From contig NZ_ABZS01000004.1 in NCBI RefSeq assembly GCF_000173615.1, positions 1-18,844 of the forward strand: DNA of 18,844 bases, read 5' to 3'. The DNA comes from Sulfurihydrogenibium yellowstonense SS-5. Its GTDB lineage: Bacteria; Aquificota; Aquificia; Aquificales; Hydrogenothermaceae. Shown here in pieces: positions 6,064-12,883 of the stretch. Position 1 is the first letter of the stretch. Every line of letters begins with the position of its first letter. Under the pieces are notes generated by a model. The model had not been told where the DNA came from. It worked only from the letters and a program-made list of their open reading frames with translations, and made no database searches. Position numbers and translations under genes: made by a program.

Positions 6064-7203
6064 TTATATGTTATTTAAATAAACTTCCTGTGCTTTTCTA
6101 ACACCTTTTCCAAGCTCTACTTTGTAGCCCATTTTATTTAGCGTAATTTCAACAGCTGCGATAACTTCTATTATGTCAAGATAATCAAAGTATCCCATAT
6201 GTGCTACTCTAAAAATCTTTCCTTTTAGATGGTCTTGTCCACCTGCAACTCTGATTCCTATTTTTAAAAGCTCTTTTCTAAATACATCAGCATCTAAACT
6301 TTCCGGTGTGAATACAGCAGTTGCAGAGTTTGAAGGACTTTCTGAAAGAAGCTTCAATCCAATCTCTTGTAATCCTTGTCTTGTCATCTCTGCAAGTATG
6401 TGATGTCTTTTCTCTAAATTATCTAAACCTTCATTTAAGATTAAATCCAAGCTTTCATTTAAAGCAACGATAAGATTTATAGCAGGTGTGTAAGCTGTTT
6501 GTCCTTTTGCCTGTTTTTTGCTTTCTGCTTTTACAGAGAAGTAATATTTTGGCAGTTTACTGCTTTCAAGTCTTTTTTCTGCTTTTTCACTGTAGTATAA
6601 GACAGATAAACCCGGTGGAAGCATTAGTGCTTTTTGACTACCTGTTATAAGAATATCAACTCCTATCTCTTCAGGATATACTTTATAAACACCTACAGAA
6701 GTAATTCCGTCAACTACCAATAAACAGTCTTCCAATGAATTACTAACCTGTGCTAAAAATTTTAGGTCATGGACTGTTGCTGTTGAAGTTTCTGAATGCT
6801 GAACCAAAATACCTTTTATGTCCGGATTTTTTTCTATTATTTTTTTTAGCTCTTCTTTATCGTAAGTTTTACCCCATTGGATTTGATAGTCTATAACATT
6901 TAAACCAAATGTATTTCCTAAGTCTCTCCATCGTTCCCCAAACTTTCCGGCATTTATGACTAAAACTTTATCTCCTTCATTGAAAAAATTAACGATAGAT
7001 GCCTCCATTGCTCCAGTTCCGGAAGAGGCAAACATTAAAACATCTCTTTGTGTATTAAAAAGTTTTTGAAGTTTTTCTCTTGTTTGTAAAAATATATTTG
7101 TAAATTCTGGTGTTCTATGGTGGATTATTTGCTGTCCTAATGCTTTGATAACTTGCGGTGGAAGTGGTACCGGTCCGGGTGTAAAAAGTCTTTCTTTAAT
7201 CAA
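6064..7203 (-). CDS. Class V aminotransferase (alanine/serine-glyoxylate type; candidate phosphoserine aminotransferase)
   Basis: A PLP-dependent aminotransferase of the AGT/SGAT/archaeal-PSAT branch. The 379-residue protein begins LFTPGPVPLPP (6-16), has the cofactor-phosphate loop ASSGTGAMEA (59-68), the PLP-pyridine aspartate D165 in VVDGITSVG (163-171), and the Schiff-base lysine K191 in TGSQKALMLPPG (187-198). It ends with the usual GIRVAGG and FRVAHMGY segments. Annotation by similarity alone would be serine-glyoxylate or alanine-glyoxylate aminotransferase. Being first in a tight operon with phosphoserine phosphatase makes 3-phosphohydroxypyruvate a plausible substrate. Start is TTG at 7203 with GGAGG (complement of 7210-7214) 6 nt away; no nearby ATG is in frame. 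The upstream gap is long and holds no clear -35/-10 for it. Confidence 0.85.
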   Translation of the reverse strand: MIKERLFTPGPVPLPPQVIKALGQQIIHHRTPEFTNIFLQTREKLQKLFNTQRDVLMFASSGTGAMEASIVNFFNEGDKVLVINAGKFGERWRDLGNTFGLNVIDYQIQWGKTYDKEELKKIIEKNPDIKGILVQHSETSTATVHDLKFLAQVSNSLEDCLLVVDGITSVGVYKVYPEEIGVDILITGSQKALMLPPGLSVLYYSEKAEKRLESSKLPKYYFSVKAESKKQAKGQTAYTPAINLIVALNESLDLILNEGLDNLEKRHHILAEMTRQGLQEIGLKLLSESPSNSATAVFTPESLDADVFRKELLKIGIRVAGGQDHLKGKIFRVAHMGYFDYLDIIEVIAAVEITLNKMGYKVELGKGVRKAQEVYLNNI

Positions 7204-7496
7204 TCAATTCCTCCAAGAAAGTTTTAATAATATTTTAACACATACCCATGTTGTTTATATCAGGACTTAAATATAAGATTTATTGCTTGGTTGTAAAAAA
7301 TAACGGGTTGATAAAATTTACAACTTAATTTTTGACTTTAATTTGACAGTACTTTATTAATTAAGAAACCTCCTCGCCCACGACAAGAAAAAATGGATTT
7401 TTGAATAGATATCATTGTATAAGCTAAAAGAAGTATGGGATAATATAATATAAGAAGTTAAAAATATACCTTAAGTAAGAAATTAGGTAGAAGTAA

Positions 7497-7524
7497 GAGA
7501 TTCTTCGCTTCGCTCAGAATGACA
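7497..7524 (-). repeat. Hairpin repeat unit type A, first of a triplet
   Basis: GAGATTCTTCGCTTCGCTCA followed by GAATGACA: the exact complement of the core of 3431-3459. On the minus strand the outer stem ATTCT/AGAAT, tandem GA/GA mismatch and central GCGAAGC are all intact. With the unit at 7569-7601 it forms a 105-nt composite that matches 406-511 in inverted orientation. Confidence 0.85.
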
Positions 7525-7568
7525 TCTGAGGCTACCTTTCCTCTAATGCTTATCATTCAACCTTTCTC

Positions 7569-7601
7569 TGTAATCCTTAGGACGTAAGTCCGAAGGATCT
7601 C
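7569..7601 (+). repeat. Hairpin repeat unit type B, middle of a triplet
   Basis: TGTAATCCTTAGGACGTAAG, then TCCGAAGGATCTC. Relative to 3491-3523 (complement) it has two changes in the left arm: C to A before ATCCT, and G to T so that the tandem GA mismatch becomes TA opposite GA. The inner stem GGAC/GTCC and loop GTAA are kept. It pairs both leftward and rightward with type A units in opposite orientation. Confidence 0.85.
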
Positions 7602-7627
7602 TTTTTTTGATTTGAAAAGAAAAAACA

Positions 7628-7677
7628 TGAGATTCTTCGCTTCGCTCAGAATGACAGTTTGAATTTTTGGAACAGTC
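7628..7677 (-). repeat. Hairpin repeat unit type A with conserved flank, last of a triplet
   Basis: The unit (7628-7656) is identical over all 29 nt to the complement of 3431-3459. The next 21 nt (7657-7677) match the complement of the leader at 3410-3430 with one clear substitution, showing that the mobile unit is longer than the hairpin. The spacer to the type B unit (7602-7627) also matches the 3460-3490 spacer, allowing a 5-nt gap. Confidence 0.85.
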
Positions 7678-7689
7678 TTTGGCTAAAAT

Positions 7690-7719
7690 TTGGGAACAGT
7701 AGCTATATTAAGTTATAAT
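7690..7719 (+). promoter_or_regulatory. Candidate promoter of the ttuB-truB operon
   Basis: TTGGGA (7690-7695), 18-nt spacer, TATAAT (7714-7719). The -10 is perfect and the -35 is a partial match. Transcription would begin near 7726, about 30 nt before the ttuB TTG. It lies just right of the repeat triplet, and its -35 falls in the second TTTGGGAACAGT copy, so a repeat-derived flank may contribute to the promoter. Confidence 0.5.
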
Positions 7720-7756
7720 AAATTATTTTAAAAATCATAAGTAGGAGCTTTAAAAC

Positions 7757-7967
7757 TTGAAAATAACGGTTGAGTACAGAAACAACAAAATAGAGCTTGA
7801 GTTTGAAAGCAGTAAAGTAAAAGCAAAAGATATTCTAAAAAAGCTAAATCTATCAAGAGATTATGCTTTTTGTAGTCAAAAACGATGAAATAGTTGATTT
7901 AGATGAGTATATAACTGAGTCAGATAAAGTTAAAGTTATCAATGCAATTTCTGGAGGAAAGTTTTGA
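7757..7967 (+). pseudogene. ttuB: Ubiquitin-like sulfur carrier, TtuB/MoaD/ThiS type, with a +1-nt frameshift as written
   Basis: A TTG at 7757, with AGGAG at 7743-7747 nine nt upstream, opens MKITVEYRNNKIELEF and continues through VKAKDILKKLNLSRDYAF. It then meets a stop at 7886-7888. One extra T in the run 7867-7871 is responsible. Skipping it, the frame resumes VVKNDEIVDLDEYI and ends INAISGGKF at 7967, giving a 69-residue beta-grasp protein, close to TtuB size. The diglycine near the end is the thiocarboxylate-forming tail of this family. Its stop overlaps the TTG start of ttuA by 4 nt, which fits a TtuB role as sulfur donor to TtuA. Both halves look well kept, so this is either a recent mutation, a homopolymer sequencing error, or recoding. 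Two residues (KF) follow the diglycine, which is unusual. Confidence 0.75.
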
Positions 7968-8878
7968 GAAAATGTTATAAATGTGATAAAAAAGCACAGG
8001 TTTATCTTCCACAGCATAGATTAGCATTCTGTAAAGACCACTATTTAGAATGGTTTGACAACAGAGTTGAGAAAACAATCAAAGAATTTAAAATGTTTGA
8101 CAAAAACAGTAAAATCTTAGTAGCTGTATCAGGCGGTAAAGATAGTTTGTCTTTATGGAATGCTCTTGCAAAGCTTGGATACAACGTAGATGGTTTTTAT
8201 ATAAATCTTGGAATAGGAGATTATTCTCAAAAGTCTAAGGAATTGGCTTTAAAATTCGCAAAAAAGATAGGAAAAACTCTTAATATTGTTGAGCTTAAAG
8301 ATGAGATAGCAACCATTCCGGAGATGAAAACATACGACAACAGACCAGCCTGCTCCATCTGTGGAACGATCAAAAGATACTTTATGAACAAAAAAGCCAA
8401 AGAACTTGGATATAACATAATAGCAACAGGACACAACTTAGATGATGAAGCAGCAGTTTTATTTTCTAACACTTTAAATTGGAGCATTGAATACCTAAAA
8501 AGACAATATCCTGTATTAAAAGAAGAAAACGGATTTATAAGAAAAGTAAAGCCTTTATGTAAAATATCAGAGAAAGAAAGTGCCATTTATGCTATTTTAT
8601 CAGGCATTGAGTATATAGAAGAAGAATGTCCATACTCAGTAGGAGCAACTTCTATTGACTATAAGTTATTTTTATCACAACTTGAAGAAAAAAGTCCAGG
8701 CACAAAATTAAGATTTTATTCAGAATTTCTAAGAAAAATGTATCCAATCCTTCAAAGTTATGAAGAAAAGGTAGAGCTTGGAAGGTGTGAAATCTGCGGA
8801 GAGCCGTCTATGAATAGAATTTGTTCATATTGCAGTTTAAAGATGAAACTACAAGCAAAAAAGGAGAAAACTGTATGA
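7964..8878 (+). CDS. ttuA: tRNA-5-methyluridine(54) 2-sulfurtransferase
   Basis: It adenylates and thiolates position 2 of 5-methyluridine-54 in the tRNA T-loop, a heat-stabilising modification. The 304-residue protein has an N-terminal zinc site (C4, C7, C23, H26), the ATP PP-loop SGGKDS at 56-61, the three cysteines that would hold the [4Fe-4S] cluster (C130-x2-C133 and C222), a second ATP-pocket segment TGHNLDDEAA (155-164), and a C-terminal zinc ribbon (C275, C278, C287, C290). This double-zinc layout separates TtuA from TtcA, which lacks the ribbons. The start is TTG at 7964, inside the stop of the upstream carrier gene (TTGA overlap), so translation is likely coupled. The stop overlaps the rpe start (ATGA). 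Confidence 0.9.
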   Translation: MRKCYKCDKKAQVYLPQHRLAFCKDHYLEWFDNRVEKTIKEFKMFDKNSKILVAVSGGKDSLSLWNALAKLGYNVDGFYINLGIGDYSQKSKELALKFAKKIGKTLNIVELKDEIATIPEMKTYDNRPACSICGTIKRYFMNKKAKELGYNIIATGHNLDDEAAVLFSNTLNWSIEYLKRQYPVLKEENGFIRKVKPLCKISEKESAIYAILSGIEYIEEECPYSVGATSIDYKLFLSQLEEKSPGTKLRFYSEFLRKMYPILQSYEEKVELGRCEICGEPSMNRICSYCSLKMKLQAKKEKTV

Positions 8879-9540
8879 AACTATTGGCACCATCTATTTT
8901 ATCAGCAGATTTTTCCATTCTTGGACAGCAAATAAAAGAAGTAGAAGAAGCAGGAGCTGATATAATTCATTTGGATATAATGGATGGTCGCTACGTTCCA
9001 AACATAACATTTGGACCACCGGTGGTTGAATCTATCAGGAAAATAACAGACCTGCCATTCGATGCACATCTCATGATAGTTGAGCCAGAAAAATACATAA
9101 CGGATTTTATAAAAGCGGGAGTAAATATGATATCTTTTCACATGGATGCAACCATACATGCCCATAGGGTTGTTGATATGATTAAATCTAACGATGTAAA
9201 AGCCGGAGTAGTTTTAAACCCAGCAACGCCTGTTAAAACTTTAGAAGAAATTATTCATTATATAGATTATGTTCTTATAATGTCAGTTAATCCGGGGTTT
9301 GGTGGTCAAAAGTTTATTCCACAAACAGCAGAAAAGGTTAAAAAATTAAAACTGCTAATGGAAAAGGCAAACAGAACAGATATATTAATCGAAATAGACG
9401 GCGGAGTTAATCAAGATAATATAAACTATTTATCTATGCTTGGGGTAAATATTTTTGTAGCCGGAAATGCTGTATTTAAAGGAAACATTAAAGAGAATGT
9501 TGTTAATTTAAAAAGGGGGATGTTAGGATGTTTAAGTTAA
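8875..9540 (+). CDS. rpe: Ribulose-phosphate 3-epimerase
   Basis: It interconverts ribulose 5-phosphate and xylulose 5-phosphate in the pentose phosphate network. The ATG at 8875 overlaps the ttuA stop (ATGA) and has AAGGAG upstream, so I use it rather than the longer open frame from 8821. The 221-residue TIM barrel shows APSILSADF (5-13), H32 and D34 in HLDIMDG (32-38), H65 in DAHLM, SVNPGFGGQKF (137-147) and catalytic D175 in EIDGGV (173-178). D34 and D175 are the acid/base pair; the two histidines help bind the metal. All key residues are present. The last 13 nt overlap the next gene. Confidence 0.93.
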   Translation: MKLLAPSILSADFSILGQQIKEVEEAGADIIHLDIMDGRYVPNITFGPPVVESIRKITDLPFDAHLMIVEPEKYITDFIKAGVNMISFHMDATIHAHRVVDMIKSNDVKAGVVLNPATPVKTLEEIIHYIDYVLIMSVNPGFGGQKFIPQTAEKVKKLKLLMEKANRTDILIEIDGGVNQDNINYLSMLGVNIFVAGNAVFKGNIKENVVNLKRGMLGCLS

Positions 9541-10343
9541 CAAAATTTCTTTTACCAACCTTAGTTTTATCAAGCTTATTGATAGGATACCAACAAGAAG
9601 TAAATGGAGTCGATTTAAAACATCAACAGGAAGTTAAAAGAAACGACATGAATCAGCAACAAGTTAAGAGAAGCGATGAAAACGATAAAGTTGTATTTAC
9701 TTTTAAAAGCATAAAAAAAGACAAAGATAATTTAAGTATCAAATATCCTGTTTTTGAAGGAGAGGCTTTCAAAGATATAAATGATTTCATAAATAAAGAA
9801 GTGAAGGAATTTATGAATGATTATAATGAAGAAAGAAAATTAGCAAAAGAATTGGCCAAAGATGGTATTCCGTATATAATAAATTTTTATTTAGACATAA
9901 AACCACACATAATAGATAAAGAAGTGATAAATTTAAAAGAATCTATATATGTTAATGCAGGTGGAGCACATGGATGGTCAGGGGAATATTGGACAGTATT
10001 CGTAAAAGATGAAAATCAAAAAAAGTACGTCCAGATTAATTTATCCGATGTTATGAACTTGGATAAAAAATGTGAAAAAAATTTGAAACAAGCAATGTAT
10101 AAAAAATTGAAAAAAGAAGGTCTGTATTATCCAGATTTTGTATTAAATGAAGATTTAAAAAAACTAGACAATTTCTATTTAGATAAAAAAGGTATGGTAT
10201 TTGTCCTTAATCTGGCAGATTTTGGCTTTTCACGTTATGATGGAATATCCTTGGTTAAAATACCATACAGTTTTCCTTGTATTAAAAAAGACGGTATAAT
10301 CAAAAAATTTTTAGACCAACAAGGAGTTAAAAATGGATTATAA
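9528..10343 (+). CDS. Exported DUF3298-like protein
   Basis: The 271-residue product has a hydrophobic N-terminal signal (LTKFLLPTLVLSSLLIG, residues 4-20), followed by a low-complexity linker. The linker is built from about 11-residue imperfect repeats, QQEVNGVDLKH, QQEVKRNDMNQ and QQVKRSDEND (residues 22-53). The body (about 55-260) resembles the DUF4163/DUF3298 fold found in RsiV and PdaC relatives: a paired strand region around NLKESIYVNAGGAHGW with the characteristic GGAH at 145-148, then LSDVMNL and a C-terminal VKIPYSF strand. DUF3298 proteins are extracytoplasmic, and some bind lysozyme or peptidoglycan; the role here is unknown. The signal ends LLIG-Y21, where a lipoprotein would have Cys; one base change (TAC to TGC at 9588-9590) would restore a lipobox. 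It overlaps rpe by 13 nt and def by 11 nt, so it is firmly in the operon. Confidence 0.75.
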   Translation: MFKLTKFLLPTLVLSSLLIGYQQEVNGVDLKHQQEVKRNDMNQQQVKRSDENDKVVFTFKSIKKDKDNLSIKYPVFEGEAFKDINDFINKEVKEFMNDYNEERKLAKELAKDGIPYIINFYLDIKPHIIDKEVINLKESIYVNAGGAHGWSGEYWTVFVKDENQKKYVQINLSDVMNLDKKCEKNLKQAMYKKLKKEGLYYPDFVLNEDLKKLDNFYLDKKGMVFVLNLADFGFSRYDGISLVKIPYSFPCIKKDGIIKKFLDQQGVKNGL

Positions 10344-10866
10344 AATCAGAATATGGCCAGACCCAATTTTAAAAGAGCCAACAAAAGAAGTAGATTTTTT
10401 TGATGAAAGATTACAAGAATATATAAATAAAATGTGGGAATTTATGTATAAAGAAGAAGGCGTTGGACTTGCTGCAAATCAAATTGGCATTCCATATCAA
10501 ATCTTAGTTATTGATACATCTTTAAGAGAAAACAGAAGTGAAGAAGAGACAGAACCACCAGTAAAGATGGTTTTAATAAATCCAAAAATTGTTGAAAAAG
10601 AAGGAGAAGTCCAATCAACGGAAGGTTGTTTAAGCTTTCCGGGTGTTCAAATTACAATCCCAAGAGCGAAAAGGGTTAAAGTAGTTGGCAAAAATGAAAA
10701 AGGTGAAGATGTAGAGATAGAAAGCTCGGAGTTTTTAGCTATTGTACTTCAGCATGAGATAGACCATCTAAACGGCATTCCATTTATAAATTATCTTTCA
10801 CCATTAAAAAGAAAGCTTGTGTTAGATAAATACTTAAAATCTTTGAAAGAGCTTGAAAAAGCTTAA
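10333..10866 (+). CDS. def: Peptide deformylase
   Basis: It removes the N-formyl group from nascent proteins at the ribosome. The 177-residue protein has all three family motifs: GVGLAANQIG at 43-52, EGCLSFPG at 97-104 (metal ligand C99), and QHEIDHLNG at 140-148 (metal ligands H141 and H145, catalytic E142). AAGGAG lies 6 nt before the ATG, inside the end of the preceding gene. An acidic loop (RSEEETEPP, 68-76) and the C-terminal LKRKLVLDKYLKSLKEL helix are unremarkable for type 1 deformylases. It leaves a 9-nt gap before lgt. Confidence 0.96.
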   Translation: MDYKIRIWPDPILKEPTKEVDFFDERLQEYINKMWEFMYKEEGVGLAANQIGIPYQILVIDTSLRENRSEEETEPPVKMVLINPKIVEKEGEVQSTEGCLSFPGVQITIPRAKRVKVVGKNEKGEDVEIESSEFLAIVLQHEIDHLNGIPFINYLSPLKRKLVLDKYLKSLKELEKA

Positions 10867-10875
10867 GGAGAGATT

Positions 10876-11658
10876 ATGTTTCCAGACTTAATCAGTATTG
10901 GTGGTATCACTATACATACATACGGCGTTTTAACAGCTATTGGTCTTATAGTTGGTTTTTATGTTGGACTTTATCATGCTAAAAAAGAGGGTATAAATGA
11001 GAAAGATTATGAAAATGCTTTTATTCTTATAGTCTTAGGTGGTATTGTAGGAGCAAGAATTGCTTATATAATAGAGCATAGAGAAGATTTTACTTCATTT
11101 TTAGATTTTTTCGCAATTTGGAATGGTGGAATTGATTGGTTTGGTGGCTTTTTGGGTGGTTTAGCAGCAGCTATACTGTTTTTAAAATATAAAAACATAT
11201 CAATACTAAAGTTTGGTGATGTGGCGGGTGTTTCTATACCAATAGGACACTTTTTTGGAAGGCTTGGATGTACATCTGCAGGTTGTTGCTATGGAAAGCC
11301 GGTTCCGCCGGATTCACCATTAAGAGATATTGCAATCATTTTTCCAAATAATCCACACTGTTTAGCACCAAAAGGCATACCACTTTATCCAACTCAGCCG
11401 GCGGAAGCGATAGGAAATCTCTTAATCTTTGCCATTTTATTTTTCACATACAAAAAAAAGGCGTTTGACGGACAGATTTTATCTTTGTATCTTATACTTT
11501 ATGGATCTTTAAGATTCTTATTAGAATTTTGGAGAGGAGTAACACCACCTCTGCCATACATAGGTCTAACTTGGAATCAGATAATTACTTTATCAATGGT
11601 GTTGTCAGGAATAGCTTTATTTTTTTATATGAAGAAAAAATATGCGAAATCTGTATGA
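10876..11658 (+). CDS. lgt: Prolipoprotein diacylglyceryl transferase
   Basis: An inner-membrane enzyme that moves diacylglycerol from phosphatidylglycerol to the lipobox cysteine of prolipoproteins. The 260-residue protein has the N-terminal HTYG (14-17), GGIVGARIAYI (55-65), the WNGGIDWFGGFLGG segment (82-95), and the Lgt signature GHFFGRLGC (124-132; R129) followed by AGCCYGKP (135-142). YPTQPAEA follows at 171-178, and EFWRG (217-221) carries the conserved C-terminal arginine. About seven hydrophobic helices can be counted. The Cys-rich GCTSAGCCYG variant replaces the NGELWG type of proteobacteria. Its end overlaps folC by 17 nt. An Lgt implies lipoproteins, making the near-lipobox of the DUF3298-like neighbour noteworthy. 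Confidence 0.94.
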   Translation: MFPDLISIGGITIHTYGVLTAIGLIVGFYVGLYHAKKEGINEKDYENAFILIVLGGIVGARIAYIIEHREDFTSFLDFFAIWNGGIDWFGGFLGGLAAAILFLKYKNISILKFGDVAGVSIPIGHFFGRLGCTSAGCCYGKPVPPDSPLRDIAIIFPNNPHCLAPKGIPLYPTQPAEAIGNLLIFAILFFTYKKKAFDGQILSLYLILYGSLRFLLEFWRGVTPPLPYIGLTWNQIITLSMVLSGIALFFYMKKKYAKSV

Positions 11659-12883
11659 CCTTTTTCAAAAAAAAGTATTTAACATTGAGCCGGGATTAGA
11701 AAGGATAAAATCAGCGCTAAAAGAATTTAGTAATCCGGAGAAAAATTTTAAATCTATTCTTGTAGCAGGGACAAACGGCAAAGGTTCAACGTCAGCATAT
11801 TTGGAGAGTCTATTTAGACACTATGGCTACAAAACAGGACTGTTTACATCTCCCCATCTGATAAGAGAAAATGAAAGATGGCAGATAGACAGAAAGGAGA
11901 TTGACGATAAAAAATTACAAAATTACATCAATGAACTAAAACCAATCATAGAAAAATACAATCTTACATATTTTGAAGCATGCACACTTCTAGCTTTTAA
12001 ATACTTTTCTGATGAAAAGGTGGATATTGCGGTTGTAGAGGTTGGCCTTGGTGGAAGGTGGGACTCGACGAATGTTTTAGAGCCGGAGATTTCAGTTATT
12101 ACAAATGTATCCTTTGACCATATGCACATACTCGGAAACACACTTTTAGATATAGCCTATGAAAAAACAGGCATTACAAGGCAAGATAAACCAGCTGTAA
12201 TAGGAAGAAACCAACCAGAAATTATCCATTGGCTTAAAGAAAGAAAGATAAAAGAGTATTACGTCAAAGATATAGACTACTTTGTAAAAGAGATAGATTT
12301 TAATAAATACGATTACAAATTTAAAAAGCATATCTTTGAAAATTTAGAAATATCAATGCTTGGAAAAAGACAGTTAGAAAATTCAAGCTTAGCGCTAACA
12401 ACTTTCCTGCTATTTTTAGACAAGAACAACCAACCGGTTGTTGAAAACATAATAAGAAAAGCACTCTACAACACAAAATGGAAAGGAAGGATGGAAATTA
12501 TCAGCAAAAATCCTTTTATCATAATCGACGGAGCACATAACGAAGAGGGACTTATAAAAACATTTCAAGAAATAAAAGAAATCTTTCCAAATAAAAAGAT
12601 TTTTACCATCTTCTCATTCATGAAAGACAAAGACACAGAAAAAATGATAAATATAATCAAGCAAAACAGTGATTTCTACATAGCTATAACAATGCCATTT
12701 TCAAGAGCAATGACAGCAGAAGATTTTAAAAATGTTGGTATTAAAAATGTAAAAGAGAATCATTTAGAAGCAGTTAAAGAGCTTAAAAACAGTGTAGATA
12801 AAGATACAATAATATTAATCACAGGTTCGTTATACTTAATAGGAGAGATCTTAAAAGATGGATGGAATACTTTTAGTAAATAA
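11642..12883 (+). CDS. folC: Dihydrofolate synthase / folylpolyglutamate synthase
   Basis: A cytoplasmic Mur-ligase-fold enzyme that adds glutamate to dihydropteroate and then further glutamates to folates. The 413-residue protein has the P-loop GTNGKGST (43-50), FTSPHLIRENER (68-79), EVGLGGRWDSTNV (133-145), NVSFDHMHILG (155-165), K175 in AYEKTGI (the lysine that is carbamylated in this family), the WKGRMEI linker (280-286) and IDGAHNEEG (295-303). Length is typical. The ATG overlaps the end of lgt by 17 nt and has only a weak GAAG-type ribosome site, consistent with coupled translation. The 3' end overlaps truB by 26 nt. Confidence 0.93.
   Translation: MRNLYDLFQKKVFNIEPGLERIKSALKEFSNPEKNFKSILVAGTNGKGSTSAYLESLFRHYGYKTGLFTSPHLIRENERWQIDRKEIDDKKLQNYINELKPIIEKYNLTYFEACTLLAFKYFSDEKVDIAVVEVGLGGRWDSTNVLEPEISVITNVSFDHMHILGNTLLDIAYEKTGITRQDKPAVIGRNQPEIIHWLKERKIKEYYVKDIDYFVKEIDFNKYDYKFKKHIFENLEISMLGKRQLENSSLALTTFLLFLDKNNQPVVENIIRKALYNTKWKGRMEIISKNPFIIIDGAHNEEGLIKTFQEIKEIFPNKKIFTIFSFMKDKDTEKMINIIKQNSDFYIAITMPFSRAMTAEDFKNVGIKNVKENHLEAVKELKNSVDKDTIILITGSLYLIGEILKDGWNTFSK

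Larger units (their letters stand above)
7204..7756. other. Divergent control region with repeats
   Basis: This gap separates the leftward aminotransferase operon from the rightward ttuB-truB operon. No credible long gene is visible. On the left: the GGAGG ribosome site (7210-7214); an inverted repeat TTGTAAA/TTTACAA (7291-7297 with 7317-7323, loop 19 nt) that would lie in the aminotransferase leader; and a short GC-richer island (CCTCCTCGCCCACGACAAG, 7369-7387) with no assigned role. In the middle: a weak plus-strand TTGTAT-18-GATAAT (7415-7444). Then come three hairpin repeat units (7497-7656) and the ttuB promoter candidate. A short near-direct repeat (TTTGGAACAGT / TTTGGGAACAGT) follows the last unit at about 7666-7700. 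Confidence 0.6.

Noticed and set aside
7204..7496. Riboswitch in the aminotransferase leader
   Set aside because: Only one short 7-bp inverted repeat is present; no known aptamer core (e.g. glycine, SAM or TPP patterns) is recognisable.
3410..7677. Composite transposon bounded by the inverted repeats
   Set aside because: The enclosed genes are housekeeping and there is no transposase; the same repeats also occur alone elsewhere in the window.
8227..8586. 119-residue minus-strand frame inside ttuA
   Set aside because: A shadow of ttuA, which carries all catalytic and metal-binding residues.
8821..8874. Longer N-terminus for ribulose-phosphate epimerase
   Set aside because: The family starts at MKLLAPSILSADF; the ATG at 8875 has an AAGGAG site and the typical ATGA overlap with ttuA.
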